From Planctomycetota bacterium (GTDB lineage Bacteria; Planctomycetota; Phycisphaerae; Sedimentisphaerales; Anaerobacaceae): a stretch of DNA of 63,157 nt. A program made the translations under genes and the position numbers. Of this stretch, positions 7,570 to 16,188 are shown one piece after another; the stretch's first letter is position 1; each line of letters opens with the position of its first letter. The stretch is taken from the NCBI GenBank assembly GCA_014384025.1, contig JACNGQ010000250.1, positions 1 through 63,157 on the forward strand, written 5' to 3'. Below the pieces are notes generated by a model. It was not told the origin of the DNA and made no database searches. It saw only the letters and a program-made list of their open reading frames with translations.

Positions 7570-8733
7570 TTACTTGATAAAAGCAACATCCCAGTCTTTC
7601 CAGACGGGTTCAAAGCCCTGCTGTTTTATCATAGCAGCCACCTGAGCCGGACTGCGATTATCGTCGATTTCAAATTGCTTAATTGCTTCATTGTGTCCTG
7701 AGTACCCGCCGGGGTTGGTCTTGCTGCCGGCGCTAAATTTTGTTATTCCAAGTTTAACCAAATGGTCTCGCAGTTGGGCTCGTTCACGAGTTGACAGCAC
7801 CAGCCCCGCATCGGCAAAACATAATCGCAGCGCAGTTATCATTTGCACAAGATTCTTATCACTAAGCAAATACCTGAATTGTGAGCTTCCGACTTCCAGG
7901 GCCGGCCGGAGCCTCGGAAAAGAAAACGAAACGTGAGATTGCCAGTAGCGCTTGATTAAATAATGGGCGTGCTCGGCAAGGGCCAGTGTTTCAATTCGCC
8001 AGTCGGTTAGCCCTAAAAGAACACCTAATCCAACCTCGCGCATTCCCGCGGCGGCAATATTCTCAGGAGTCTCAAGCCTGTTATCGTAGTCGGACTTTGG
8101 GCCTGAAGGATGATAGTATTTGTAAGCTTCGCGGTCGTATGTTTCCTGATAGAGTGTTACACCTTCGATACCGGCCTTAAAGAGTTGGGTATATTCGCTA
8201 CTGCTCATTTGATAAATTTCTATTGAGATTGAGGCGAATTTCCCCCTTAGTTTCCCCGCAAGCTCGACGAGGTAATCAACACTGATAAATTGTCTGTCTT
8301 CGCTGCTGACAAGCAGAATGTCTCTGAAGCCCTCGGAGGCAATAATATTTGCCTCTTCTAAAGCCTGGTCTATTGTCAGTCTCGTCCGCTCGGATTTGTT
8401 TTCCTTATTGAAGCCGCAGTAATAGCAACTGTTCGAACAGTAATTGGATAAATACAAAGGGGCATATAGTCTGATTGTCGGTCCGAATCTTCGGATGGTG
8501 AGCTGATGAGCCGATTGGGCCATTTGCTCAAGATAATTTTCAGCAGCCGGCGAAATAAGGGCCAGGAGCTTTTCAAAACTATAAGTGCCAATGGGTTCGG
8601 ATAAGGCTCTTTCAACGTCAGTGCTGCTGATTTTCTCTAACTGCTGCCGCCAATACTTACCGTTTCGGTCGAGACCTTTTTCAGCGATGATCGTTTTTGT
8701 ATCTGCGTTGGTATATTTTAGTGAGCGTGACAT
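7570..8733 (-). CDS. thiH: 2-iminoacetate synthase ThiH, 387 aa
   Basis: This radical SAM enzyme cleaves tyrosine to dehydroglycine (2-iminoacetate) and p-cresol, supplying the C-N unit of the thiamine thiazole ring. The radical SAM cluster motif CSNSCYYC is at residues 99-106, and the family-typical LYLSNYCSNSC context is present. The length is normal. The gene starts two bases after thiG ends, in the order thiS-thiG-thiH. Use of ThiH instead of oxygen-dependent glycine oxidase ThiO fits an anaerobic or microaerophilic way of life. No TPP riboswitch was seen near these genes. Confidence 0.95.
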   Translation of the reverse strand: MSRSLKYTNADTKTIIAEKGLDRNGKYWRQQLEKISSTDVERALSEPIGTYSFEKLLALISPAAENYLEQMAQSAHQLTIRRFGPTIRLYAPLYLSNYCSNSCYYCGFNKENKSERTRLTIDQALEEANIIASEGFRDILLVSSEDRQFISVDYLVELAGKLRGKFASISIEIYQMSSSEYTQLFKAGIEGVTLYQETYDREAYKYYHPSGPKSDYDNRLETPENIAAAGMREVGLGVLLGLTDWRIETLALAEHAHYLIKRYWQSHVSFSFPRLRPALEVGSSQFRYLLSDKNLVQMITALRLCFADAGLVLSTRERAQLRDHLVKLGITKFSAGSKTNPGGYSGHNEAIKQFEIDDNRSPAQVAAMIKQQGFEPVWKDWDVAFIK

Positions 8734-8735
8734 TT

Positions 8736-9509
8736 CTATTTTTCTCTTAGAAAACCCGTCAGCGGGCTCGAAGCACTTGCTCTGCTGCTGACAGCAGGCT
8801 TCCCGGATTCATAAGCCATCCGCCCCGCCTGAACTGCCAGCTTAAAGGCCGCAGCCATCTCAGGCGGGTCAGCCGCTGTGGCAATTGCCGTATTTACCAA
8901 AACGGCATCGGCGCCAATTTCCATTGCATCTGCTGCATGGGACGGCAGACCCAAACCCGCGTCAACTACCACCGGGACGTTGGCCTGCTCGATTATAATT
9001 TCAAGGGCTGCACGAGTCTTGAGCCCCTGGTTCGAACCAATAGGGCTTGCAAGGGGCATCACCGTAGCGGTGCCCACATCTTCGAGTTTCTTTGCCAAAA
9101 CCGGGTCCGCATTAATATACGGCAGAACGACAAAATCATCTTTTACCAGAATCTCAGCGGCCTTTAATGTTTCAACCGGGTCGGGAAGCAAATAATACGG
9201 GTCCGGCGTAACTTCCAGTTTTAGCCAGTTAATACCTGTTGCTGCGCGTGCCAGCCTTGCCAAACGGACGGCCTCGTCGGCGCTGCGTGCTCCGGAGGTA
9301 TTCGGAAGCAGCAGATACCTGGTCCGGTCTATGCTGGAAAGAATGTCGTCATTTTCGTTTTCTATATCGACTCTGCGAAGAGCGACGGTGACAATTTCTG
9401 TACCCGACTTTTCAATAGCTTCGGCCATAAGCCCGCAAGACGCAAACTTACCCGTTCCAATAAGCAGCCGGGAATTAAATTCTCTTCCTGCAATAATTAA
9501 TTTATCCAT
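8736..9509 (-). CDS. thiG: thiazole synthase ThiG, 257 aa
   Basis: ThiG is a TIM-barrel enzyme that builds the thiamine thiazole phosphate from deoxyxylulose 5-phosphate, 2-iminoacetate and ThiS thiocarboxylate. The family opening ([17 protein letters not shown]), the Schiff-base lysine in [11 protein letters not shown] and the phosphate-binding [26 protein letters not shown] region are all visible. It lies 4 bp after thiS and 2 bp before thiH, so the three are surely co-translated. Its length is normal and no key residue is missing. Confidence 0.96.
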   Translation of the reverse strand: MDKLIIAGREFNSRLLIGTGKFASCGLMAEAIEKSGTEIVTVALRRVDIENENDDILSSIDRTRYLLLPNTSGARSADEAVRLARLARAATGINWLKLEVTPDPYYLLPDPVETLKAAEILVKDDFVVLPYINADPVLAKKLEDVGTATVMPLASPIGSNQGLKTRAALEIIIEQANVPVVVDAGLGLPSHAADAMEIGADAVLVNTAIATAADPPEMAAAFKLAVQAGRMAYESGKPAVSSRASASSPLTGFLREK

Positions 9510-9513
9510 ATAA

Positions 9514-9723
9514 TCAGCCCCCTCCTACAAACCGAACTAATTCGATCCTTTGGCCGCTGGATAGCTGTGTTTGTGAAAAGTCTTCTCTGGCAATAATTTT
9601 TCCATTAATTTCAGCCACTACGGTTGCCTGATTAATATCCAACTGCTTCAACAATTCAATCAGTGTTTTGGGCAATCCATCAGGAAATTGCTTTTCAATA
9701 CCGTTTATCTTCAACACTTCCAT
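9514..9723 (-). CDS. thiS: sulfur carrier protein ThiS, 69 aa
   Basis: This beta-grasp protein carries sulfur as a C-terminal thiocarboxylate for ThiG. It ends in the free VGGG tail, so it needs no processing, unlike the ThiS-like protein at 21436. The ATG at 9723 (MEVLKINGI) gives the normal family length. The frame opens at 9786, but that extension is not family-like. The 59 bp between the LarE gene and this start contain no gene. No ThiF-type activating enzyme is in this operon; the only one in the window is at 21638. Confidence 0.93.
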   Translation of the reverse strand: MEVLKINGIEKQFPDGLPKTLIELLKQLDINQATVVAEINGKIIAREDFSQTQLSSGQRIELVRFVGGG

Positions 9724-9782
9724 TATAAACTCACCCGCTCGATTTATCGCGATTAAATATTGCTTTCCCGTTCGACTAGCGC

Positions 9783-10613
9783 TCAAGGCAGGGTTTTTTG
9801 TTCTTTTGTAAGTAACTCATTGAGCGAACCTGAGCGGAAACCCTGCAGGTCAACCGTAATATATTTGAAGCCGACGGATTTCAGTTTTTCAACTATCTTT
9901 TGTCTTACCGACTCGGTTGAAACTTTTTCGATATCCTCCGGACGTACTTCAATTCGGGCAATCGTATCGTGATGACGCACACGAAATTCAACGAAGCCCA
10001 ATTTCCTTAAGAAATCTTCGGCTTCTTCAACCTGCTTTAACCGTTGTTCTGTAACTTCCAGGCCGTACGTGAGTCTGGATGCAAGGCATGGCGAAGCCGG
10101 GATATCCGCGGTTGGCAAATTGAATTGTCTGCTCATATTTCGGATGTCGTCTTTGGTCATCCGGGCTTCGGCCAGAGGGGAAAGGACACCATATATCCGG
10201 GCCGCTTTATTGCCGGGTCGAAAATCGTCCATATCGTCGAAATTACAACCACAAATAACACTGCCAAATCCCTTTTTCTCAGCAATGTTTTGCAGAACCG
10301 TGTAGAGATGAGATTTGCAGTGAAAACAGCGGTCGGGATTATTTGCCGAATACTTAGTGTCCAGAACTTCGTGTACTTCAACCTCCTCAAGCGCCGCTCC
10401 TATATTGGCGGCACATTCTATAGCCCGGTTGTATTGCGATTTGCCTAAGGACGAACTGACACCGATACACGCCAGCACGTTTTCTGTCCCGAGAGTATCA
10501 ACCGCAGCTTTTAAGAGGAAAGTGCTGTCAACCCCGCCGGAATATGCGACAACCACTTTGTCCAGTTTTTTGAGTATTGCCGCCAGCGAATTATATTTAT
10601 CCTGAAAAGTCAT
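9783..10613 (-). CDS. larE: LarE-like ATP-dependent sulfur transferase, 276 aa
   Basis: This is a PP-loop ATP pyrophosphatase of the LarE family. LarE adenylates a carboxylate and replaces it with a thiocarboxylate while making the nickel-pincer cofactor of lactate racemase. The PP-loop SGGVDS is at residues 25-30. A CxxC (C96, C99) and the conserved C176 in SPCLASR are present. C176 matches the sacrificial cysteine of Lactiplantibacillus LarE, and a CxxC plus that cysteine is the set reported to hold a [4Fe-4S] cluster in other LarEs (from memory). Neither larB, larC nor larA is in the window. The gene sits between nifS and thiS, so a role in sulfur transfer to ThiS is worth considering. Confidence 0.88.
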   Translation of the reverse strand: MTFQDKYNSLAAILKKLDKVVVAYSGGVDSTFLLKAAVDTLGTENVLACIGVSSSLGKSQYNRAIECAANIGAALEEVEVHEVLDTKYSANNPDRCFHCKSHLYTVLQNIAEKKGFGSVICGCNFDDMDDFRPGNKAARIYGVLSPLAEARMTKDDIRNMSRQFNLPTADIPASPCLASRLTYGLEVTEQRLKQVEEAEDFLRKLGFVEFRVRHHDTIARIEVRPEDIEKVSTESVRQKIVEKLKSVGFKYITVDLQGFRSGSLNELLTKEQKTLP

Positions 10614-10625
10614 AAAATCAAATAC

Positions 10626-11783
10626 CTACTTTGCAACAAAAGGTGACAATTTACGGAGCTGGTTTACAATGGGCGGCATCTTTTCAATCGTATAATCAAC
10701 TTCCTCTTCGGTGTTATACCTGCTCAGGCTGAACCGAATCGAGCCGTGTGCGGCAGTGAACGGCACGCCCATCGCGCGTAAGACGTGACTCGGCTCTAAT
10801 GAGCCGGACGTACAGGCCGAGCCGCTGCTGGCGCAGATACCGTATTTATCCAACATAAGCAAAATAGCTTCGCCCTCGATATACTCGAAGCTGATATTAG
10901 TCGTATTGGGCAGGCGGTTTTCCTTGTAGCCGTTGAGCCGGGCGTCAGGACACTTTTCTAATATCGCACCCTCAAGCTTATCGCGCAGTTTCCTGACTTT
11001 GCTGTTTTCCTGCTCGAAATTCTTTGCCGCTAACTCACACGCCTTTCCAATGCCGACTATTCCGGGTACATTTTCGGTTCCCGCTCTTCTGCCGGCTTCC
11101 TGATGACCGCCTAACATATATGGCGACAACCGGGTTCCCTTGCGGACATATAAGACTCCGACTCCCTTGGGTCCATGCAGCTTATGACCGGAGAGACTAA
11201 GCAAATCGATATTGCTTTTCGAGAGGTTGAGCGGTATCTTGCCGACAGCCTGTACCGCATCGGTGTGGAATACTACCCCCTTCTCGGCAGTCAAGCTGGA
11301 AATTTTATCAATCGGGAATATTACACCGGTCTCATTGTTTGCGTACATTATCGTAACCAAAGCAGTATCATCGTCGAGTTCTTCGGCCAACTGTTCAATG
11401 TCAAGCTGCCCCTCCTTGTCCACCGGCAATTCCACAACCGTGTAGCCTTGATTTTCCAACTCCCGACAAACCGTCAGTACAGCCGGATGTTCAATTCTAC
11501 TTGTTATGATTTTGAGTTTGTGAGGCAGAGCGGCCAACGTGCCCTTAATAGCGGTGTTGTCACTTTCTGTGCCGCCGCTCGTAAAAACAATCTCACTCGG
11601 TTCGCAGCCGAGTAAGCCGGCAACCTGCTCACGCGCTTGACCGATTTTGCGGCCCATTTGTCCGCCAAAAGTATGCATACTCGAAGGATTACCGTACAAC
11701 TCACAGAACAACGGCTGTATTTCTTCAAGCACCTCTTCGGCTACTTGTGTCGTAGCGTTATTATCGAAATATATGGTTTTCAT
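10626..11783 (-). CDS. nifS: cysteine desulfurase, NifS/IscS type, 385 aa
   Basis: This PLP enzyme removes sulfur from cysteine as a persulfide for Fe-S clusters, thiamine and tRNA thiolation. The PLP lysine is K201 in SGHKLHGPKG. The cofactor-binding SGGTESDN is at 69-76, and the persulfide cysteine is C324 in SSGSACTSG. It follows nifU by 2 bp and precedes the LarE-like gene by 12 bp. The neighbours include several sulfur acceptors: NifU, LarE, ThiS and NadA. Length and motifs are those of an intact group I enzyme. Confidence 0.95.
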   Translation of the reverse strand: MKTIYFDNNATTQVAEEVLEEIQPLFCELYGNPSSMHTFGGQMGRKIGQAREQVAGLLGCEPSEIVFTSGGTESDNTAIKGTLAALPHKLKIITSRIEHPAVLTVCRELENQGYTVVELPVDKEGQLDIEQLAEELDDDTALVTIMYANNETGVIFPIDKISSLTAEKGVVFHTDAVQAVGKIPLNLSKSNIDLLSLSGHKLHGPKGVGVLYVRKGTRLSPYMLGGHQEAGRRAGTENVPGIVGIGKACELAAKNFEQENSKVRKLRDKLEGAILEKCPDARLNGYKENRLPNTTNISFEYIEGEAILLMLDKYGICASSGSACTSGSLEPSHVLRAMGVPFTAAHGSIRFSLSRYNTEEEVDYTIEKMPPIVNQLRKLSPFVAK

Positions 11784-11786
11784 TTT

Positions 11787-12668
11787 CTATTCCCTGTGAC
11801 TATGAGGTTGCTGTGCAGATTCTTTGTCCTCTTCTACGAAAAGCTCCTCGGAGACAAATTCCTTCAGTTTGGCCTCGACCACATCCTTCATTGTAAGCTC
11901 GGCCAGAGTACACTGGGCACACATCCCTCTGAATGCGACGACAACTTTGTTTCCTTCAACATCTATAAGCTCAACATTACCTCCGTGAGCCCGCAGGGCC
12001 GGCCTGATTTGCTCATTTATCGTCTGCTGGATTAACTGTATTTTCTGGATATTGGTAAGTTTGCCGACCCGTCTAACTGCTGCTGCAGGAGCCTGTTTTA
12101 TTTCATCAGGTTTGAGCTTTTCTATCATTTTTTCGATTTCGCCCTGGCATCCCCCGCAGCCGCCTCCCGCTTTACAGTAATTCGTAACCTCTTCAACCGT
12201 TGTCAGATTATTCTCGCGTATTACTCTTTCTATTTCCTTGTCGGTTACACCGAAGCAGGTGCAGATAACATTACCTTCAATCTCATGTTTTTTCTTTCCG
12301 CCGCCCTGGAAATTTTCAATCGCTGCTTCGAGGGCTTCTCTACCCATAACCGAGCAGTGCATCTTCTGTTCCGGTAAACCGCCCAAGTAGTCTGCGATAT
12401 CTTTGTTAGTTAGTTTGATGGCTTCATCCAGAGTCAGGCCTTTTATCAATTCGGTTAAGACTGACGATGTCGCAATTGCGCTTGCACAGCCGAACGTTTT
12501 AAACTTTGCATCCTTAATTCTGCCGTTTTCGTCGAGTTTAAAAGTCAGCTTCAAAGCATCGCCGCAGGCCAACGAGCCAACCTCGCCGATGCCATCGGGG
12601 TTTTCGATTTCACCAACGTTTCGCGGATTAAAAAAATGGTCTTTGAGTTTGTCTGTATATTCCCACAT
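11787..12668 (-). CDS. nifU: three-domain NifU Fe-S scaffold, 293 aa
   Basis: NifU assembles Fe-S clusters with sulfur from NifS. All three domains of the full-length type are present. The IscU-like domain has C35, C61 and C105. The central ferredoxin-like domain has C136, C138, C171 and C174. The C-terminal Nfu domain has CAQC at 250-253. No nitrogenase genes are nearby, so it probably serves general Fe-S assembly, for example for NadA, ThiH, APS reductase and the sulfite reductase of this locus. It lies directly upstream of nifS. Confidence 0.95.
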   Translation of the reverse strand: MWEYTDKLKDHFFNPRNVGEIENPDGIGEVGSLACGDALKLTFKLDENGRIKDAKFKTFGCASAIATSSVLTELIKGLTLDEAIKLTNKDIADYLGGLPEQKMHCSVMGREALEAAIENFQGGGKKKHEIEGNVICTCFGVTDKEIERVIRENNLTTVEEVTNYCKAGGGCGGCQGEIEKMIEKLKPDEIKQAPAAAVRRVGKLTNIQKIQLIQQTINEQIRPALRAHGGNVELIDVEGNKVVVAFRGMCAQCTLAELTMKDVVEAKLKEFVSEELFVEEDKESAQQPHSHRE

Positions 12669-12670
12669 AA

Positions 12671-12708
12671 TTAGTTTTGAGTCCTTAGTTTTGAGTTTTT
12701 AGTTTTTT
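12671..12708. repeat. TTTGAGTT-type low-complexity repeat, left flank of four-helix gene
   Basis: TTAGTTTTGAG, TTAGTTTTGAG and TTTTTAGTTT follow one another. The same motif family occurs at 691-724 and on the other side of the adjacent gene at 13069-13103. On the coding strand it makes up the last codons of the four-helix gene (tail KKTKNSKLRTQN). Confidence 0.6.
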
Positions 12709-13087
12709 TCGGTACATCTTGCCGAATATCGTTACCGGTTTTTACTATACTGGTCAAAATCTTAATCAATTCTTCCGAGGCTTCAACCAGATTTTGACTC
12801 TCCTGCCCATCAAAAAATCCTGCGTCTTTTATCAATCGCAGCCAATAATTTGTCTCTCTGGCCTCTTTTGAGGCAATAGACATTTTAGCGAAAAAATCTT
12901 TTCTGCTTTGTCCCGCCAAAGCTTCTTCAACATTTGCTCCAATACTTGTACCCGACCGCAAAAGCTGACTTGATATCTCAAAATGCTTTGCATTACGCAA
13001 TTGAACGCACAGTTTTATCACCTGCAGAGCGAAATTATAACTCTTTTGTTTGACAATACTTTCTACCATCAACTTAAAACTCAACAT
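12671..13087 (-). CDS. four-helix bundle protein (23S rRNA intervening-sequence type), 138 aa
   Basis: This belongs to the small four-helix bundle family first found inside 23S rRNA intervening sequences. The family core is clear in SSQLLRSGTSIGANVEEAL (about 40-58) and the ETNYWLRLI stretch. Its biochemical role is unknown. The start is either ATG 13087 or ATG 13069 (MVESIVKQ), neither with a good ribosome-binding site. It interrupts an otherwise sulfur-only operon between metY and nifU. It is bordered on both sides by TTTGAGTT-like repeats that even encode its last residues, so it looks like an inserted cassette. No rRNA is nearby. Confidence 0.85.
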   Translation of the reverse strand: MLSFKLMVESIVKQKSYNFALQVIKLCVQLRNAKHFEISSQLLRSGTSIGANVEEALAGQSRKDFFAKMSIASKEARETNYWLRLIKDAGFFDGQESQNLVEASEELIKILTSIVKTGNDIRQDVPKKTKNSKLRTQN

Positions 13088-13103
13088 TCAAAACTCAGAA
13101 CTA
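13069..13103. repeat. TTTGAGTT-type repeat, right flank of four-helix gene
   Basis: On the plus strand this reads AACTTAAAACTCAACATTCAAAACTCAGAACTA, the complement of GTTTTGAATGTTGAGTTTTAAG. It is a loose inverted relative of the run at 12671-12708. It spans the junction between the metY stop and the four-helix gene start. Confidence 0.5.
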
Positions 13104-14380
13104 CTTTTCAGTGCCTGGTCGAAATCAGCTATTATGTCATCAATGTGCTCAGTACCGACCGATGCCCGAACATAATCGGCCGTTACACCAGCCGCAAGCT
13201 GCTCAGTCTCGTTAAGCTGCTGATGTGTGGTACTGGAAGGGTGTATCACAAGGGTTTTGCTGTCACCTATATTGGCAAGGTGACTGGCTAATTTAACGTT
13301 GTTAATAAACTTAATACCGGCTTCTTTGCCGCCTTTAATTCCAAAGCCAAGTATCGCCCCCTGGCCATCGGGCAGATATTTTTGTGTCAGTTTATAATCC
13401 GGATGCGATTCAAGACCCGGATAATTTACCCAGGTAACCGTGTTCTGCTTTTCGAGCCACTTTGCCAGTTTCAGGGCATTTTCTGAATGCCTGGGCATCC
13501 GCAAATGCAGCGTTTCCAGCCCCTGTAAAAACAGAAATGCGTTGAATGGTGACATGCATGAACCCATATCCCGCAGGAACTGGGTCCTGGCTTTGATAAT
13601 GTAGGCCAGTGCGCCGAATGACTCAACGTATTTAACTCCGTGATAACTCGGATCCGGCTCAGTCAGATCAGGATACCTTCCGTTTGCCCAGTCGAACTTG
13701 CCCGAGTCAACAATCGCCCCGCCGATGCTCGTACCGTGGCCGCCAATGAACTTGGTACAGCTATGGACAACAATGTCGATGCCGTATTCAATCGGTCTGA
13801 ACAGGATTGGTGTTGGAACAGTATTGTCACAGATAACCGGTAAACCATTTTTATGGGCGACGTCGGCAATTTTCTCATATTGAAGGATGTCGTTCTTGGG
13901 ATTGCCGATTGTTTCTATATAAATCAGCCGGGTATTATCCTTGATTGCTTTGGCAAAATTCTCCGGCTCTTTAGGATCAACAAAAGTAACTTCAATCCCC
14001 AGTTTTTTAAAGGTCTGGCTAAAAAGTGTGACCGTCCCGCCATATAGGGAGTTCGAAGATACGATATGACCTCCGGCGCCACAAATGTTAAAGATACTCA
14101 CGTAAATTGCAGACTGGCCTGAGCTGAATGCAAGACCGCCGACTCCTCCTTCCATTGCAGCAAGCCGCTTCTCTAATACATCAGTCGTCGGATTCATCAG
14201 ACGGGTATAAATATTGCCGAACTCTTTAAGGGCAAACAGGTTTCCGGCGTGCTCGGTATCTTTAAATACATAACTGGTTGTCTGATAGATAGGAACAGCC
14301 CGGCTTAATGTATCTGAATCAACCTGCTGACCTGCATGTAAAGCCAGTGTTTCCAAACGGTATTTAATATTTTCATCCAT
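13088..14380 (-). CDS. metY: O-acetylhomoserine sulfhydrylase MetY, 430 aa
   Basis: This PLP enzyme of the Cys/Met-metabolism family forms homocysteine from O-acetylhomoserine and sulfide. Visible features are the family opening ETLALHAGQ, the conserved YTRLMNPT, and the PLP-lysine region [14 protein letters not shown] with the conserved glycine-rich end. It follows the metX-metW fusion, which makes its substrate, by 3 bp. It is one of two MetY paralogues in the window. The other, at 20189, is grouped with the protein-thiocarboxylate genes, so this one is the better candidate for the free-sulfide reaction. That division of labour is an inference. Confidence 0.94.
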   Translation of the reverse strand: MDENIKYRLETLALHAGQQVDSDTLSRAVPIYQTTSYVFKDTEHAGNLFALKEFGNIYTRLMNPTTDVLEKRLAAMEGGVGGLAFSSGQSAIYVSIFNICGAGGHIVSSNSLYGGTVTLFSQTFKKLGIEVTFVDPKEPENFAKAIKDNTRLIYIETIGNPKNDILQYEKIADVAHKNGLPVICDNTVPTPILFRPIEYGIDIVVHSCTKFIGGHGTSIGGAIVDSGKFDWANGRYPDLTEPDPSYHGVKYVESFGALAYIIKARTQFLRDMGSCMSPFNAFLFLQGLETLHLRMPRHSENALKLAKWLEKQNTVTWVNYPGLESHPDYKLTQKYLPDGQGAILGFGIKGGKEAGIKFINNVKLASHLANIGDSKTLVIHPSSTTHQQLNETEQLAAGVTADYVRASVGTEHIDDIIADFDQALKSSSEF

Positions 14381-14383
14381 AGT

Positions 14384-16186
14384 TTATTCCTTACTTGTAA
14401 CATAAATTACCTGCTCGGCAAACAGATTAGGCGCAAATCTTACCGGGCTTCGACTAGTTTTAATTAACGGAATCTTTTTTTCTACTTTAATGGCCAGCCT
14501 TTTGCAAAATTGGTCGAAATCCTTTAGGGACAGACAATGTATATTCGGTGAATTGTGCCACTCAAAGGGCAGTTGCTTGGTCACAGGGGCGCTACCTGCC
14601 AAAAATAACTGTGCTCTGCACCGCCAGTGAGCAAAGTTGGGAAAACTGACAATCACTTTCTGACCCACCCGAAGCAGCTCAGTAAATACCATCTCAGTAT
14701 TTTTCATGGTTTGCACTGTTTGTGAAAGTATTACATAATCATAGCTTTTGTCGGCGAAGTTTTCCAAACCAAGCTCAATATCGTGCTGAATAATCGACAG
14801 CCCCCGGTTTACACAAGCTAAGACAAGGTCCTGCTCAACCTCGATACCCTTGCCTGTTATGTTTTTGTCGGCTATAAGATTTGCCAACAATTCTCCGTCA
14901 CCGCAGCCGATATCCAGAACTGTGCTGTTTGGTTTTATCAGCGATTCAATCACATCATAGTCAACTCGAACTCGATGAGCCTGTTTTAAATCATGTATTT
15001 GTGCGTGCTCCTGTATCCTTTTGCCCGTATGATTTTTTTTCACTTCCGGCTGATGTGTGGCATCTAAAAAACCGGAAATAAAAGAGCCAAGCACCTCCGG
15101 CTCTAACAGGAATGCATCGTGGCCGTATGGCGAAGCAATATCACAATAACTGACATCTTTATCATTAGCAACAAGTGCGTTAACCATGGTTATGGATTGA
15201 ACGGGTGTAAAGAGCCAGTCGCTTGCAAAGCTAATTATGAGGAATCTGCATTTGGTCTTAGCAAAGGCCTTCTTTAGAGACCCGTAATCTTTTTCCAGGT
15301 CGAAATAATCTGCGGCCTTTGTTAAATAAAGATAACTGTTCGAGTCAAATCTTTCCACGAAGCTTTGCCCCTGATAGTCCAGGTATGTCTCAACGGAAAA
15401 CTCAGCATTGATATCATAATTGTAGCTGTCGGAATTCCGCAACTGCCGTCCAAACTTTTCGCGCATGCCCTGTTCGGACAGATACGTTATGTGCCCTATC
15501 ATCCGGGCAATTGCCAGGCCTCTGTCAGGCCCCTTCTCGTCGGTGTATTGCCCGCCTGCGAAATTCGGGTCTGCCAGTATCGCATTGCGTCCCACCGCAT
15601 CAAATGCAATCGATTGAGCTCCAAGATGCGAGGTTGTGGCAATTGGTATGGCGGATTTGACGAAGTCAGGATACTCAATCGCCCACTGCAAGACCTGCAT
15701 CCCACCTACCGAACCGCCAATCACGGCCAAAAGCTCTTTGATACCGAGTTTGTCGAGTAATATCTTCTGGACCTTGACCATGTCAGCTATAGTAATAATT
15801 GGAAAGTCAAGGCCGTATTGTTTTCCTGTTGACGGATTAATTGAGGATGGGCCTGTTGTGCCGCTGCAACCGCCGAGAAAATTTGAGCAGATGACAAAAT
15901 ATTTACTCGTATCGATTCCCTTGCCTGGTCCTACCATAATATCCCACCAGCCGGGCTTTCGGTCATCGGGCCCGTTTAGGCCGGCAACGTGAGCATTGCC
16001 GCTGAGGGCGTGACAGATTAAAATAACGTTATCTCCAGCCTCATTCAGCTCACCATAGGTTTCATAGGCAATATCAATAGGAGCCAGTGTTTTACCGCAC
16101 TCCAGCTTTAAAGGCTGCTCCGGCTCAATCAACCGAATAGTCTGAGTATGCACGATACCAACGGATTTTTTTTCGACTTCTGACAT
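14384..16186 (-). CDS. metXW: MetX-MetW fusion: homoserine O-acetyltransferase with methyltransferase-like domain, 600 aa
   Basis: Residues ~10-375 are MetX, an alpha/beta-hydrolase that acylates homoserine. The nucleophile S159 is in GGSVGGMQ, D323 in ASDWLFTP and H356 in YGHDAF. Residues ~405-600 are MetW, with the SAM-binding VLDIGCGDGE at 423-432. In many bacteria metX and metW are neighbouring genes, and MetW is needed for full MetX activity. Here they are one chain joined by a ~30-residue charged linker. The acyl group (acetyl or succinyl) cannot be read from the sequence with certainty; MetY partners suggest acetyl. The gene is followed by metY. Confidence 0.93.
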   Translation of the reverse strand: MSEVEKKSVGIVHTQTIRLIEPEQPLKLECGKTLAPIDIAYETYGELNEAGDNVILICHALSGNAHVAGLNGPDDRKPGWWDIMVGPGKGIDTSKYFVICSNFLGGCSGTTGPSSINPSTGKQYGLDFPIITIADMVKVQKILLDKLGIKELLAVIGGSVGGMQVLQWAIEYPDFVKSAIPIATTSHLGAQSIAFDAVGRNAILADPNFAGGQYTDEKGPDRGLAIARMIGHITYLSEQGMREKFGRQLRNSDSYNYDINAEFSVETYLDYQGQSFVERFDSNSYLYLTKAADYFDLEKDYGSLKKAFAKTKCRFLIISFASDWLFTPVQSITMVNALVANDKDVSYCDIASPYGHDAFLLEPEVLGSFISGFLDATHQPEVKKNHTGKRIQEHAQIHDLKQAHRVRVDYDVIESLIKPNSTVLDIGCGDGELLANLIADKNITGKGIEVEQDLVLACVNRGLSIIQHDIELGLENFADKSYDYVILSQTVQTMKNTEMVFTELLRVGQKVIVSFPNFAHWRCRAQLFLAGSAPVTKQLPFEWHNSPNIHCLSLKDFDQFCKRLAIKVEKKIPLIKTSRSPVRFAPNLFAEQVIYVTSKE

Positions 16187-16188
16187 TT

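Noticed and set aside
8736-9783. TPP riboswitch near thiSGH
   Set aside because: The genes are inside a long operon with gaps of 2-59 bp, and no thi-box-like conserved core was seen.
11787-12668. NifU and NifS as a sign of nitrogen fixation
   Set aside because: No nitrogenase genes are present, and the neighbours are cysteine, methionine and thiamine genes.
12671-13087. A 23S rRNA gene around the four-helix-bundle gene
   Set aside because: The flanking genes are metY and nifU, and no rRNA sequence was recognised.
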